From positions 62,001-126,000 of the forward strand of contig NZ_LT721901.1 in assembly GCF_900157375.1 (NCBI RefSeq): 64,000 nucleotides of DNA, given 5' to 3'. The DNA is from Mycobacterium rhizamassiliense. Lineage in GTDB: Bacteria; Actinomycetota; Actinomycetes; Mycobacteriales; Mycobacteriaceae. Both the position numbers and the translations under genes were made by a program. Below, piece after piece: positions 26,431 to 34,909 of the stretch (position 1 is its first letter; each line of letters starts with the position of its first letter). The notes beneath the pieces were generated by a model. That model had not been told where the DNA came from. It did not search any database and saw only the letters and a list, made by a program, of their open reading frames with translations.

Positions 26431-28332
26431 ATGGGACGCAAGAGCCGCCGCAAGCTCGAGCGGAGGCTTGGTCTCCTGCAACCGACACGTAAAGAAGCGG
26501 AGCGTGCGAGGCGAAAGGGCGAACGACGCGCCCGGCACGTCCAACCAACCGTCGAGGAGTATGAACGCATCGCCGCCCGCGGCCCGGCGCGACTCATTGA
26601 GACACTCCTAGGTCGTCACTCGACTCGGATCGACAATCTCCCTGCGGCCCTTCAACTATCGATGGACCGCTGCCTTACTCATCTGCTGTCGATCTACGAA
26701 TTGGATACGGTCTACGCGGACCGAGGTGCCTCCCTGGCACAGCTACATCTCCCGCACGAGAGTCCTTGGCCGACTCACCTCGCTTGGAGCATGGACAGTG
26801 CCGTCACGGCTATTCGGTTGATCCTCGTTGGGCAAGTTGCTGGCGCGGCAATTGTTCTGCGACAGCAGCTGGGTCGTTGGACGGTGCTCCTTGCGATGGC
26901 TGCCAGTAGTGGGCGCAGACCTCACGAGCCGATTGAGTCGTTCATCGCGCGAGCGTGGACCCAACGCGCCATGAGAAGGCTGAGCCGATATACCGCCGAC
27001 GTCGCGGTCCACGAAAAACTCGACGATCTTGGAGACGAGCCGCGCACAACAGGTTTCATCGAAAGGGACCATGAGCATGTGCAAATCGATGGTGATCGGG
27101 CAATATGCCCTGCCAGCGTGTACCACGGGCTGTGCGAGCTCATCGAGGCAAAACAGGCTGAAGCCGCGGTCGGGTGGGAAGCGCTGCACAACCTCGACCC
27201 AGAGCGCCCGCCGCCGGATGCTTGCGGTGCCGCAGATGCTCTCTCAGATGCACTGGCGCTCTGCATCATTCAGATGCGACTCGCCGCAGCAGCGGTGTGT
27301 GAAGCGTTAGGAGATCCTGACAAAGCCGAGGAAATCAGGACCATGTCGGCGCCGGAGGAACGATTCGCCCATTGCGCATCGGAAACGCAACTGCTGCTAC
27401 GGAAGTCGCCGGTCGCACGACTGACCCCGGCCCTCGTACCGCTGGTGCGCACTGAGCTTGCCGAATCCCTCAATATCGACTATGCCGCCAAGCTGTACAC
27501 CGACTACCACAACGTTCTCGCGGCGAGATCGCACACTCAGCGCTACACACGTCAAGAGCTCGCAAAACTCGCCTTTGCCGCACACAGGTACTCGCGGTTC
27601 CTTCTTACAGAAGCCGCCCACGCACAGGATCTCAAGCTGTCAGACAAGCACTTACACATTGCCCAACACTTCGACCATATGTCGCCGTACGTCGTGACCG
27701 CCGAGTTCGCCGCTTTGTGCGCACGGTGGAATCAGCCCCGATCGGAGATCGCCGCAGCCGCCATGCTGATATCGTCGACCCTCCGCTCCGGATACTGGCT
27801 CTGGCTCGAAGAAGATGACCGTGCCATGGGGATACTGAGGTGCACGCTGCACCAGGCCGCTCGATTGCGAACCTGGCACATCAACGCTGACGTCGCCAGA
27901 ACATTGGAGACTGTGTCATTGACCACTCCGCGAGACTGGATGAACGCCGCAGGCTGGTCCAAATTCCGGTCGCTGGATCGTGCGTTGTTTGAGTTCGCCC
28001 ACGCGAACCGGGACAGCGGCGCCGACGCCGCAGAAATCCTCCTGGAGGATCGACACAACGACGCCGGAAGCGCAATATCGTTACGGCTGGCTCGACGGAC
28101 AGCCCTTGACAAAGTCACTGCGCTCGCCGCATCAGAAACGATCAAGTTTGTTGCAGCGCAACAATCACCGGCAATCGCAGATGCCATGCGGGAAGCGCTG
28201 CTTCGCGCCGGACTCGACATCCAGATGAGGCGGGCCCGCAGGCAGCCAAGCAGACGCGGGTCACCACGCCTCACGGCACAAGGCACCGTCGCAAACCCCG
28301 GCCCACGGCTCACAGGTCAGCGCGATGCTTGA
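26431..28332 (+). CDS. orphan 633-residue protein of unknown function
   Basis: ATG at 26431 is favoured over the in-frame GTG at 26398 because GGAGGA lies 11 bases before it. The first 45 residues are very basic (GRKSRRKLERRLGLLQPTRK, then repeated Arg/Lys), suggesting nucleic-acid contact. The remainder is soluble and mostly alpha-helical with repeated Ala-rich helices (for example DALSDALALCIIQMRLAAAA), a few histidine/cysteine residues and no signal peptide or enzyme motif that I can identify. It stands alone between gene-poor DNA and a decayed insertion sequence. Real coding is supported by length, a good ribosome site and codon bias. Possibly element cargo. Confidence 0.75.
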   Translation: MGRKSRRKLERRLGLLQPTRKEAERARRKGERRARHVQPTVEEYERIAARGPARLIETLLGRHSTRIDNLPAALQLSMDRCLTHLLSIYELDTVYADRGASLAQLHLPHESPWPTHLAWSMDSAVTAIRLILVGQVAGAAIVLRQQLGRWTVLLAMAASSGRRPHEPIESFIARAWTQRAMRRLSRYTADVAVHEKLDDLGDEPRTTGFIERDHEHVQIDGDRAICPASVYHGLCELIEAKQAEAAVGWEALHNLDPERPPPDACGAADALSDALALCIIQMRLAAAAVCEALGDPDKAEEIRTMSAPEERFAHCASETQLLLRKSPVARLTPALVPLVRTELAESLNIDYAAKLYTDYHNVLAARSHTQRYTRQELAKLAFAAHRYSRFLLTEAAHAQDLKLSDKHLHIAQHFDHMSPYVVTAEFAALCARWNQPRSEIAAAAMLISSTLRSGYWLWLEEDDRAMGILRCTLHQAARLRTWHINADVARTLETVSLTTPRDWMNAAGWSKFRSLDRALFEFAHANRDSGADAAEILLEDRHNDAGSAISLRLARRTALDKVTALAASETIKFVAAQQSPAIADAMREALLRAGLDIQMRRARRQPSRRGSPRLTAQGTVANPGPRLTGQRDA

Positions 28333-28349
28333 GCTTCGCCAACGTTCCA

Positions 28350-28387
28350 AGTGGACACCCTGCGTGTCAGGGTGATTTGAGTCCACT
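28350..28387. repeat. interrupted inverted repeat after the orphan gene
   Basis: AGTGGAC-ACCCTG (28350-28362) pairs with CAGGGT (28368-28373) and GTCCACT (28381-28387), giving a 13-pair stem with a 5-base loop and a 7-base bulge on one arm. It begins 18 bases after the stop at 28332. It could be a transcription terminator without a T-run or a remnant of the insertion-sequence end just downstream. Confidence 0.45.
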
Positions 28388-28509
28388 GGTTCAGAGCAAA
28401 TCGGTCTGACGCAGGGCGAGATACGGATCGGCAGATCATGACCAGTTCCACGATTACTTCGGTGAACCACAATGAACGGATGGATCCAACCCACCCGAGA
28501 CCTGATGGG

Positions 28510-29124
28510 CCGCGGCGGCGTCGCGCGTTCACCGCGTCGGACAAGATTGCCCATCTGTCGGCTACGAGCTGGCGTGCGAACACGGCGAGGGTGGCGCTTA
28601 TTTGCGGCGGGAGGGCTTGTATTCGTCGTCGATCTGCGAGTGGCGCAAGCAGCGCGACGCCGGGGTGCTCGCGGGCAAACGGCCCGGCGAAAGGGTCGGC
28701 AGGCTCACCGCCGAGCAAGCCGAGATCGCCCGGCTCACGCGGGAGAACGCCCGGATGAGCAAACGGTTGTCCACCACCGAAGCCGCCCTGGACATCATGG
28801 GAAAAGCGCACGCTCTCTTGGAGACTCTCTCCGAGAGAGAGCGGATTCCGACGAGCAGCCCAAGAAGCGATGACCGATGCCTACGTGGCGTTGATCGCCG
28901 GCGGTGTCGCTACGAGGCACGCAGCGGTGATGACCGCGACGGTGCGCTCAACGGCGACACAACAAGGGGAACCGAATCGCCGGGCCAGCAGTGTCATAGC
29001 TTGTCGCACCCGCGGGCTCAACCTCGAGTGGGACCGGCGCCGGTGCCCCCGACTGCACCCGAAGGTTTATTTGCTATCGAATGTCGCGCTGTTGGTAGCG
29101 GAGATCGAGGACCATGCTTCATGA
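28510..29124 (+). pseudogene. decayed IS3-family transposase (orfA and trace of orfB)
   Basis: One frame gives RRRAFTASDKIAHLSA. After a +1 shift near 28560 a second frame continues YELACEHGEGGAYLRREGLYSSSICEWR and RLTAEQAEIARLTRENARMSKRL with TTEAALDIMGKAHALLE, the helix-turn-helix and leucine-zipper pattern of mycobacterial IS3-family OrfA. Beyond about 28840 the frame is lost. A third frame (28870-29124, MTDAYVALIAGGVATRHAAV) may be the start of OrfB, truncated long before any DDE residues. The element cannot be active. Confidence 0.75.
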
Positions 29125-29172
29125 TCTCGGTATGACCTGCCGCCAGTACCAGCGGCGGGAGACGGAGTGATT

Positions 29173-29448
29173 ATGGCTGCTGTGAGTGACGGTCCGGTGA
29201 TGCTCACCGCCCATGATGTTCGAGCGATGACCGGAGTTCCGGTCTCGACGCTGCACGACTGGGCGGCTAAGCGGGAACGCGGTATCGCCGCCCCGGCCCG
29301 ACATCATCCAAGGCTCAGCGATCTGCGGCTGTCGGGCTGCCAGACGACTCCAAGCACAAGAAGACATTCCAGGGCGCGGAGTCCCATGACTAACAACGAC
29401 ACAGATGGCCCCGAGATGTTCAGGGCCGAACAAAAGCAAAGTTGGTGA
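29173..29448 (+). CDS. small helix-turn-helix protein, probably truncated
   Basis: 91 residues from the ATG at 29173. Residues about 8-30 (VMLTAHDVRAMTGVPVSTLH) fit a MerR/excisionase-type winged helix ending in DW. After HHPRLSDLR the composition becomes Ser/Arg-rich and no longer resembles a DNA-binding protein, so the 3' part is probably frameshifted. It sits between the insertion-sequence wreck and the Xis gene. Possibly a second, broken directionality factor. Confidence 0.4.
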   Translation: MAAVSDGPVMLTAHDVRAMTGVPVSTLHDWAAKRERGIAAPARHHPRLSDLRLSGCQTTPSTRRHSRARSPMTNNDTDGPEMFRAEQKQSW

Positions 29449-29456
29449 GGTGGTCC

Positions 29457-29645
29457 ATGTTGACGGACCGCGGAGAACTCATCACAGTGCAGGCTGCAGC
29501 CAACCGACTCGCCGTTAGCCGATGGATGATCTACCGGCTGATCTGGGATCAACAGATCAAGTCCGTGCAGATCGGTCGGTGCCGGCGGATCGTCCGAAAG
29601 TCGTTTGACGAGTATGTCGCCGGCCTTATCGACGGGGTCGCGTGA
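29457..29645 (+). CDS. xis: excisionase (Xis)-like DNA-binding protein
   Basis: 62 residues, ATG at 29457 with GGTGAGG upstream. ELITVQAAANRLAVSRWMIY followed by RLIWDQQIKSVQIGRCRRI is the excisionase/MerR-type winged helix that picks integration versus excision. Its TGA overlaps the integrase start by one base, so the two are translationally coupled, the usual arrangement of integrative elements. Confidence 0.8.
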   Translation: MLTDRGELITVQAAANRLAVSRWMIYRLIWDQQIKSVQIGRCRRIVRKSFDEYVAGLIDGVA

Positions 29646-30955
29646 TGGTCGCACGGCATAGAGCAAAGCGCAACGCAAACGGGGAGGGCGGCGTCTATCG
29701 TCGCGCCGACGGCCGCTGGGAGGGCAAGTTCTTTGTTGACACACCCGACGGGCTGCGAAAGCGGATCAGCGTCTACGGCGATACCGAGCGGGACGCCCTC
29801 AACGAACTGAATAAGTTGCGCGATCAACGGCGTCGTGGTATTCCGGTTGCCACGACGACGTTGACAGTCGCCGAGTACATGTCGTATTGGCTCGAACAGA
29901 TTGCCGCGCCCAGCATTCGGCGAACAACCTACGCCACCTATGAGGGCGACGTCCGCCTTCACATCGTGCCCGGAATAGGCAAGCGACAGCTGAAAAGGCT
30001 ACAGGCATCCGATATCCGGGCATGGCTGAGCGAGCTTCGTACGAAATGTCAGTGCTGCGCCCATGGCAGGGATGCCGCTAGGAAAAAGCCTCGGTGCTGC
30101 GCGCTCGCCAACCCGGAATGCTGCCAGGCCTTTCTGTCGGCCAGTTCGATCCGCCATATCCTTCGGGTTCTACGCGCCGCACTGCAGGATGCCGTCGACG
30201 AGGAGCTGCTCAGTCGAAACGTCGCGCGGCTTGTGCAGCTGCGGGTGACCGATGATCGCAAGGTTCGAAGCTTCACCCGTGCTGAAGCGCTTCGCTTTCT
30301 CGAAGCTGCCGAGCAGCACCGGCTGTACGCACTGTGGGCCGTCGCGTTGACGATGGGGCTGCGGCGCGGTGAGGCACTCGGTCTCGCATGGGCCGACGTC
30401 GATCTCGGGGAAGGGCGACTGACAATCCGGCAGGCACTGCATCGGGTAGACGGGCAACTGCGACTGGACCCTGTGAAAACCGACGCATCGATCGCGGTGC
30501 TGCCCATACCAACCCCGTTGGTGACCATTTTGAGAGGGCACCGCAAACGACAGCTCCAAGAACGGTTTACAGCCGGTTCGCGATGGCGCGAGACGGGGTT
30601 GGTCTTCACGACTTCCCATGGCAGCTTCATCGAACCGCGGAATGCGAATCGAATGTTCCACCAGCTGTGCGAGAAAGCAAACGTCCCCCAGCTACGCGTC
30701 CACGATCTTCGCCACTCGTGCGCCACATTGCTTTTCACGATGGGCGTCCAGCCTGCGACGGTGCAACGGATTCTGCGCCACAGCTCGATCACGGTGACCA
30801 CGGGCACCTACGTCGAGGTGATCGAGGCGGTGCAACGTGACGCGCTGGACTCGATGGGCTCCCTGTTCGCACATGTTGGCGATGGTTCGACGAGCCCGCT
30901 GTCGTCAAAGACGGGCCCGTTGTCGTCAAAATTGTCGTCAAACGGCTCAGAATAG
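29645..30955 (+). CDS. int: tyrosine-recombinase integrase
   Basis: 436 residues from the ATG at 29645 (a GTG at 29642 is also possible). Order: N-terminal arm-binding domain (GEGGVYRRADGRWEGKFF), SAM-like core-binding domain (TVAEYMSYWLEQIAAPSIRR), and a catalytic domain with ALTMGLRRGEALGL (first Arg), VHDLRHSCATLL (His and second Arg) and LRHSSITVTTGTYVEV (His and nucleophilic Tyr). The catalytic set is complete. A Cys-rich insertion (CQCCAHGRDAARKKPRCC... to CCQAF) lies in the core-binding domain, as in a subset of actinobacterial integrases, and may bind metal. The gene ends 24 bases from tRNA-Ala, its presumed target. Confidence 0.93.
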   Translation: MVARHRAKRNANGEGGVYRRADGRWEGKFFVDTPDGLRKRISVYGDTERDALNELNKLRDQRRRGIPVATTTLTVAEYMSYWLEQIAAPSIRRTTYATYEGDVRLHIVPGIGKRQLKRLQASDIRAWLSELRTKCQCCAHGRDAARKKPRCCALANPECCQAFLSASSIRHILRVLRAALQDAVDEELLSRNVARLVQLRVTDDRKVRSFTRAEALRFLEAAEQHRLYALWAVALTMGLRRGEALGLAWADVDLGEGRLTIRQALHRVDGQLRLDPVKTDASIAVLPIPTPLVTILRGHRKRQLQERFTAGSRWRETGLVFTTSHGSFIEPRNANRMFHQLCEKANVPQLRVHDLRHSCATLLFTMGVQPATVQRILRHSSITVTTGTYVEVIEAVQRDALDSMGSLFAHVGDGSTSPLSSKTGPLSSKLSSNGSE

Positions 30956-30978
30956 TCTGCCCAGAACCGCATTCTCCC

Positions 30979-31054
30979 TGGTGGAGCTAAGGGGATTCGA
31001 ACCCCTGACCCCCACACTGCCAGTGTGGTGCGCTACCAACTGCGCCATAGCCCC
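30979..31054 (-). tRNA. tRNA-Ala (anticodon GGC)
   Basis: On the minus strand the acceptor arms GGGGCTA/TAGCTCC pair over 7 positions (one G-U). The D-arm is GCGC-AGTTGGTA-GCGC, the anticodon stem is CCACA/TGTGG around loop CTGGCAG (anticodon GGC), and the T-arm is AGGGG-TTCGAAT-CCCCT. Discriminator A is followed by an encoded CCA. The 3' end faces the integrase gene, the standard arrangement when an element has integrated into the tRNA 3' end and restored it. Confidence 0.95.
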
Positions 31055-31094
31055 AAGTCGTGCCCATCGAAGTTACACCAAGGGTAACCGTGGT

Positions 31095-32372
31095 TCAAAG
31101 TTGCTGCTCAGGCAGGTTCGAGGTGTGCGGAGACGGCAGCGGATCGGGCTCGGCGTCGGGCACCGTCCGGGTTTCCGGCGCCGCCACCCAACCGACCGCG
31201 GCGATCAGCAGAACTATCCCGCTGATGACGAAGCCCCAGCCGTAGCTCAGCCGCTCGGCCACCCAACCGAGCGTCATCGAGCCGACGATGGCGCCCAAAT
31301 CGGACATCATCTGCACCGCCGCCACCGGGGCGCCCGCACGCGCCTCGTTGCCAAGGATGTCGGCGACCGCGGCCTGCATCGGTGACATGTAGATGCCCGT
31401 CACCGCGCCGACCACAAACGCCGCCCCAAGAAACGCGTGCAACGACGACGCGGCGCCCAAGAAGATGGTGGCCACTCCGGACAGCGCCAGGCCCACGATC
31501 ATCAACGTGCGCCGTCCCATCCGGTCGGACAGGTATCCACTGGGGATCATGGCCACCGCGTTGCCTGCGGCGAACGCCCCGAGCGCAATGCCGATGATGC
31601 CGACGCCACGGCCCATGACATCGGTGATGAACAACGGCACCAGGGCGACGCGAAGGCCGAACGCCGACCAGCCGGTCGCGAAGTTGGCCCCGAGCGACGC
31701 CCAATAGGCGCGGAACCGCAACGCCTCTCGCATCGTCACCGTGGAACGTGTCGGCGGTCCGGGCGCGGTCAGTTCCGAATTCCGCAAGCTGTAGAACAGC
31801 ACCACCGCCACACCCAGCAGTGCGACGCCGTACACAATGAACGGGGCGGTGAGCCCCCAGCCGGCCGCCAGGGCGCCGACCGCCGGGCCGCCCACCGCGC
31901 CCACCATGAACGAGGTGATGAACAGGCCCGCCACCCGTCCCCGCGCATCGGGCGGGCTGATGTGGATCATCAGGCCCAGTGCCGAGACATAAAACATCGT
32001 CGAACCGATGCCGCTGATGATGCGGTACACCATCAGTTGCCAATAGGCCTCGGAAAACGCGCACGCCGCGGTGGAGACCGCGACGATCAGCATGCCGCTG
32101 ATGTAGATCCGCCGCTCCCCCAGTCGCTGCACCAGCTGCCCGCTGATCGGTGCGAAACACAGCCGACTCAACGAGAAGACGGTGACCAAGAAAGTCACCG
32201 CCTTGATGCTGACCCCGAAACTGCGGGCGAAGGATGGCAGCGCCGGTGAAATGACCCCATAACCGAGCGCGACCATGATATTTGCCCAGCTAAGGATCCA
32301 AACTTCACGCGGTAGCCGGATCGAACGCGACCCGCGCCCCCCCGGGCGGGCACTGCGGAGAGAAAGGGTCAC
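31095..32372 (-). CDS. major facilitator superfamily transporter
   Basis: 425 residues, GTG start overlapping the pgm stop by 4 bases (GTGA). Twelve membrane helices in two groups of six, with the family motif between helices 2 and 3 (GQLVQRLGERRIYI) and its repeat in the second half (GYLSDRMGRRTLMI). Probably a drug or small-molecule exporter; the substrate is not predictable. Translational coupling to phosphoglucomutase is notable but may only reflect compact packing. Confidence 0.88.
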   Translation of the reverse strand: MTLSLRSARPGGRGSRSIRLPREVWILSWANIMVALGYGVISPALPSFARSFGVSIKAVTFLVTVFSLSRLCFAPISGQLVQRLGERRIYISGMLIVAVSTAACAFSEAYWQLMVYRIISGIGSTMFYVSALGLMIHISPPDARGRVAGLFITSFMVGAVGGPAVGALAAGWGLTAPFIVYGVALLGVAVVLFYSLRNSELTAPGPPTRSTVTMREALRFRAYWASLGANFATGWSAFGLRVALVPLFITDVMGRGVGIIGIALGAFAAGNAVAMIPSGYLSDRMGRRTLMIVGLALSGVATIFLGAASSLHAFLGAAFVVGAVTGIYMSPMQAAVADILGNEARAGAPVAAVQMMSDLGAIVGSMTLGWVAERLSYGWGFVISGIVLLIAAVGWVAAPETRTVPDAEPDPLPSPHTSNLPEQQL

Positions 32373-34012
32373 CCAATGACTTTATTGACTACCTCGCGCG
32401 CACTTTCTTGCACCTCCGCTAAATGCTCGGGGCCGTTGAAAGATTCCGCATAAATCTTGTAGACATCCTCGGTGCCCGACGGGCGCGCGGCGAACCATGC
32501 GTTGGCCGTCGTCACCTTCAGTCCGCCCAGCGGGGCGCCGTTGCCCGGCGCGGCGGTCAGCTTGGCGATGATCGGCTCTCCGGCCAGCTCGGTGGCGGCC
32601 ACCTGATCGGGCGAGAGCTTCGACAGCCGGGCCTTCTGGTCGCGATCGGCGGGCGCGTCGACCCGCGCGTAGAACGGGGTGCCGTACTTGTCGGCCAACT
32701 CCTGATACCGCTGCGACGGAGTGGATTCCGTGACCGCCAGGATCTCGGAGGCCAACAGCGCCAAGATGATTCCGTCCTTGTCGGTGGTCCACACCGATCC
32801 GTCGCGCCGCAGGAACGACGCCCCCGCCGACTCCTCACCGCCGAACCCGATGGTGCCGCCGATCAGGCCGTCGACGAACCACTTGAACCCGACCGGCACC
32901 TCGACGAGCTTGCGGTCGATGCCGGCGACCACCCGGTCGATGATCGAGGAACTGACCGCCGTCTTGCCGACAGCGATGCCCGCGGGCCAGGACGGCCGGT
33001 GTGTGTAGAGGTAGTCGATGGCGGCCGCCAGGTAGTGATTGGGATTCAACAGGCCGGCGTCGGGGGTGACGATGCCGTGCCGGTCGGAGTCCGCGTCGTT
33101 GCCGGTCGCGATCTGATAGCGGTCCGGGTTGGCGGCCACAGCGCCAAGAAGCCCAGCCATCGCGTTCGGCGAGCTGCAGTCCATCCGTATCTTGCCGTCG
33201 TGGTCGAGCGTCATGAATCGCCACGTCGCGTCGACCAGTGGATTGACCACGGTCAGGTCCAACTGGTGGCGTTCGGCGATCGCCGCCCAGTAGTCGACAC
33301 TGGCCCCGCCCAGCGGATCGGCGCCGATCCGTATCCCCGCCTTGCGGATGATGTCGATGTCGACGACGTTCGGCAGGTCGTCGATGTAGGCATCCAGGTA
33401 GTCGTGGCGCTGGGCGGTCTTGATAGCGCGGGCGAACGGAATCCGCTCGACTCCCGACCCGCCGCTCCGCAGAATCTCGTTGGCGCGCTTGGCAATTGCG
33501 TTGGTGGCGTCGGTATCGGCGGGTCCACCGTTGGGCGGGTTGTACTTGAAACCGCCGTCACGCGGCGGGTTGTGCGACGGCGTCACCACGATCCCGTCGG
33601 CCAGCGCCTCGCTGCGCCCCCGGTTGTAGGCCAGGATCGCGTGGCTGACCGCCGGCGTCGGGGTGTAGCGGTCCGCCGAGTCGATGAGGGCGACGACGTC
33701 GTTGGCGGCCAGGACCTCCAGGGCCGACACCCAGGCGGGCTCGGAAAGGCCGTGCGTGTCACGGCCGATGAACAGCGGCCCCGTGGTGCCCTGCGCGGCG
33801 CGGTATTCGACGATGGCCTGGGTAATCGCGAGGATGTGGGCTTCGTTGAAGGCCCCGTCCAGGGCCGAGCCGCGGTGGCCGGACGTACCGAAGGCCACCT
33901 GCTGGGCGACGTCATCCGGGTCGGGTTGGGTCGAGTAGTAGGCCGTGATCAGGTGGGGCAGGTCGACGAGGTCTTCGGGCAGGGCCGGCTGACCGGCGCG
34001 CGGGTGAGCCAT
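32369..34012 (-). CDS. pgm: phosphoglucomutase (alpha-D-glucose-phosphate specific)
   Basis: 547 residues from the ATG at 34012 (MAHPRAGQPALPEDLVDLPH); the longer frame to 34129 is not homologous. It interconverts glucose 1-phosphate and glucose 6-phosphate for glycogen, trehalose and cell-wall sugar synthesis. Motifs: FGTSGHRG near the start, the phosphoserine loop VVTPSHNPPRDGGFK, metal loop DNDADSDRHG-like (GNDADSDRHGIV), sugar-binding GGEESAG, and phosphate-binding RPSGTED. Length equals that of M. tuberculosis Rv3068c, and the following genes keep the Rv3069-Rv3073c order. Confidence 0.96.
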   Translation of the reverse strand: MAHPRAGQPALPEDLVDLPHLITAYYSTQPDPDDVAQQVAFGTSGHRGSALDGAFNEAHILAITQAIVEYRAAQGTTGPLFIGRDTHGLSEPAWVSALEVLAANDVVALIDSADRYTPTPAVSHAILAYNRGRSEALADGIVVTPSHNPPRDGGFKYNPPNGGPADTDATNAIAKRANEILRSGGSGVERIPFARAIKTAQRHDYLDAYIDDLPNVVDIDIIRKAGIRIGADPLGGASVDYWAAIAERHQLDLTVVNPLVDATWRFMTLDHDGKIRMDCSSPNAMAGLLGAVAANPDRYQIATGNDADSDRHGIVTPDAGLLNPNHYLAAAIDYLYTHRPSWPAGIAVGKTAVSSSIIDRVVAGIDRKLVEVPVGFKWFVDGLIGGTIGFGGEESAGASFLRRDGSVWTTDKDGIILALLASEILAVTESTPSQRYQELADKYGTPFYARVDAPADRDQKARLSKLSPDQVAATELAGEPIIAKLTAAPGNGAPLGGLKVTTANAWFAARPSGTEDVYKIYAESFNGPEHLAEVQESAREVVNKVIG

Positions 34013-34145
34013 AGTTACCGATTGTGCCCGCGTCCGCCGCGCCGCGCCGCTTCGGTCTTCGGGGGTACTTCCCGCGTTCACCCCCCGGTAAGTCTTGGCT
34101 CTACGCTGCAAGGCGCAGCATTTGCGCACGAAGGGAAGCGGGCGG

Positions 34146-34544
34146 GTGGCACAGCACGACTATCGCGAATACGCCGCGATTTTCGCCGGCGGTGCGCTGG
34201 GCGCGCTGGCCCGTGCGGCCCTGAGCCTGCTCGGCGACGCCGACCCGTCGACCTGGCCGTGGCCGACGTTCGCCGTCAACATCGTCGGAGCCTTTCTGGT
34301 GGGCTACTTCACCACCCGGCTGCTGGAGCGGTTGCCGTTGTCGAGTTATCGGCGTCCCCTGCTGGGCACCGGATTCTGTGGCGGGCTGACCACCTTCTCC
34401 ACGATGCAAGTCGAAACGCTGAAGATGATCGAGCATGGGCACTGGGCGTTGGCCGCCGGCTACACGGTGACGAGCATCGTGGTGGGATTGCTGGCCGTGC
34501 ACGTGGCCACCGCGTTGGTGCGCCGGACGAGAGTGCGCTCGTGA
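34146..34544 (+). CDS. crcB: fluoride channel CrcB/FluC, first subunit
   Basis: 132 residues from the GTG at 34146 ([19 protein letters not shown]), preceded by GAAGGGAAG; the frame to 34095 is an artefact. Four membrane helices and the channel signatures [25 protein letters not shown] and [15 protein letters not shown] are visible. Two such proteins form the fluoride exporter. The stop overlaps the second crcB by 4 bases. I looked for a fluoride riboswitch in 34013-34145 and saw none I could defend. Homologue of Rv3069. Confidence 0.92.
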   Translation: MAQHDYREYAAIFAGGALGALARAALSLLGDADPSTWPWPTFAVNIVGAFLVGYFTTRLLERLPLSSYRRPLLGTGFCGGLTTFSTMQVETLKMIEHGHWALAAGYTVTSIVVGLLAVHVATALVRRTRVRS

Positions 34545-34909
34545 CGACGGTGTTGGTCTGGGCCGGTGTGGTGCTCATCGGCGGCGTCGGCTCGGTGACA
34601 CGGTTCTTGGTGGACCGCACGGTGACCCGCCGGGCGGGACGGCCGTTTCCCGTCGGCACGCTGGTGGTCAACATCAGCGGCGCCGCGCTGCTCGGATTCC
34701 TCGGTGGCCTGGCCCTGAGCAAGGACGCGGCGCTGCTGGCCGGCACCGCCTTCGTCGGGGCGTACACCACGTTCTCCACCTGGATGCTGGAGACTCAGCG
34801 ACTCGGCGAAGAGCGCCGGACGTTCGCGGAGATCGCCAACATCGTCGTCTCGGTCGTGCTCGGCATGGGCGCGGCGCTGCTCGGACAATGGCTCGCGGAG
34901 CAACTATGA
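34541..34909 (+). CDS. crcB: fluoride channel CrcB/FluC, second subunit
   Basis: 122 residues from the GTG at 34541, overlapping the first crcB stop (GTGA). Signatures [31 protein letters not shown] and [16 protein letters not shown] match the family, with four helices. Adjacent unequal copies usually form antiparallel heterodimers. Its stop overlaps the DUF190 gene start (ATGA). Homologue of Rv3070. Confidence 0.92.
   Translation: MTTVLVWAGVVLIGGVGSVTRFLVDRTVTRRAGRPFPVGTLVVNISGAALLGFLGGLALSKDAALLAGTAFVGAYTTFSTWMLETQRLGEERRTFAEIANIVVSVVLGMGAALLGQWLAEQL

Noticed and set aside
24920..31054. CRISPR array or toxin-antitoxin pair in the accessory segment
   Set aside because: No regularly spaced direct repeats and no recognisable antitoxin-toxin gene pair were seen on either strand.
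34013..34145. Possible fluoride riboswitch before crcB
   Set aside because: I could not find the conserved pseudoknot-forming segments of the crcB motif; covariance-model search would decide.
32423..34909. An 828-codon plus-strand frame through pgm and both crcB genes
   Set aside because: Most of it is antisense to phosphoglucomutase with Arg/Gly/Asp-rich composition; only its last 122 codons are real (crcB, start 34541).
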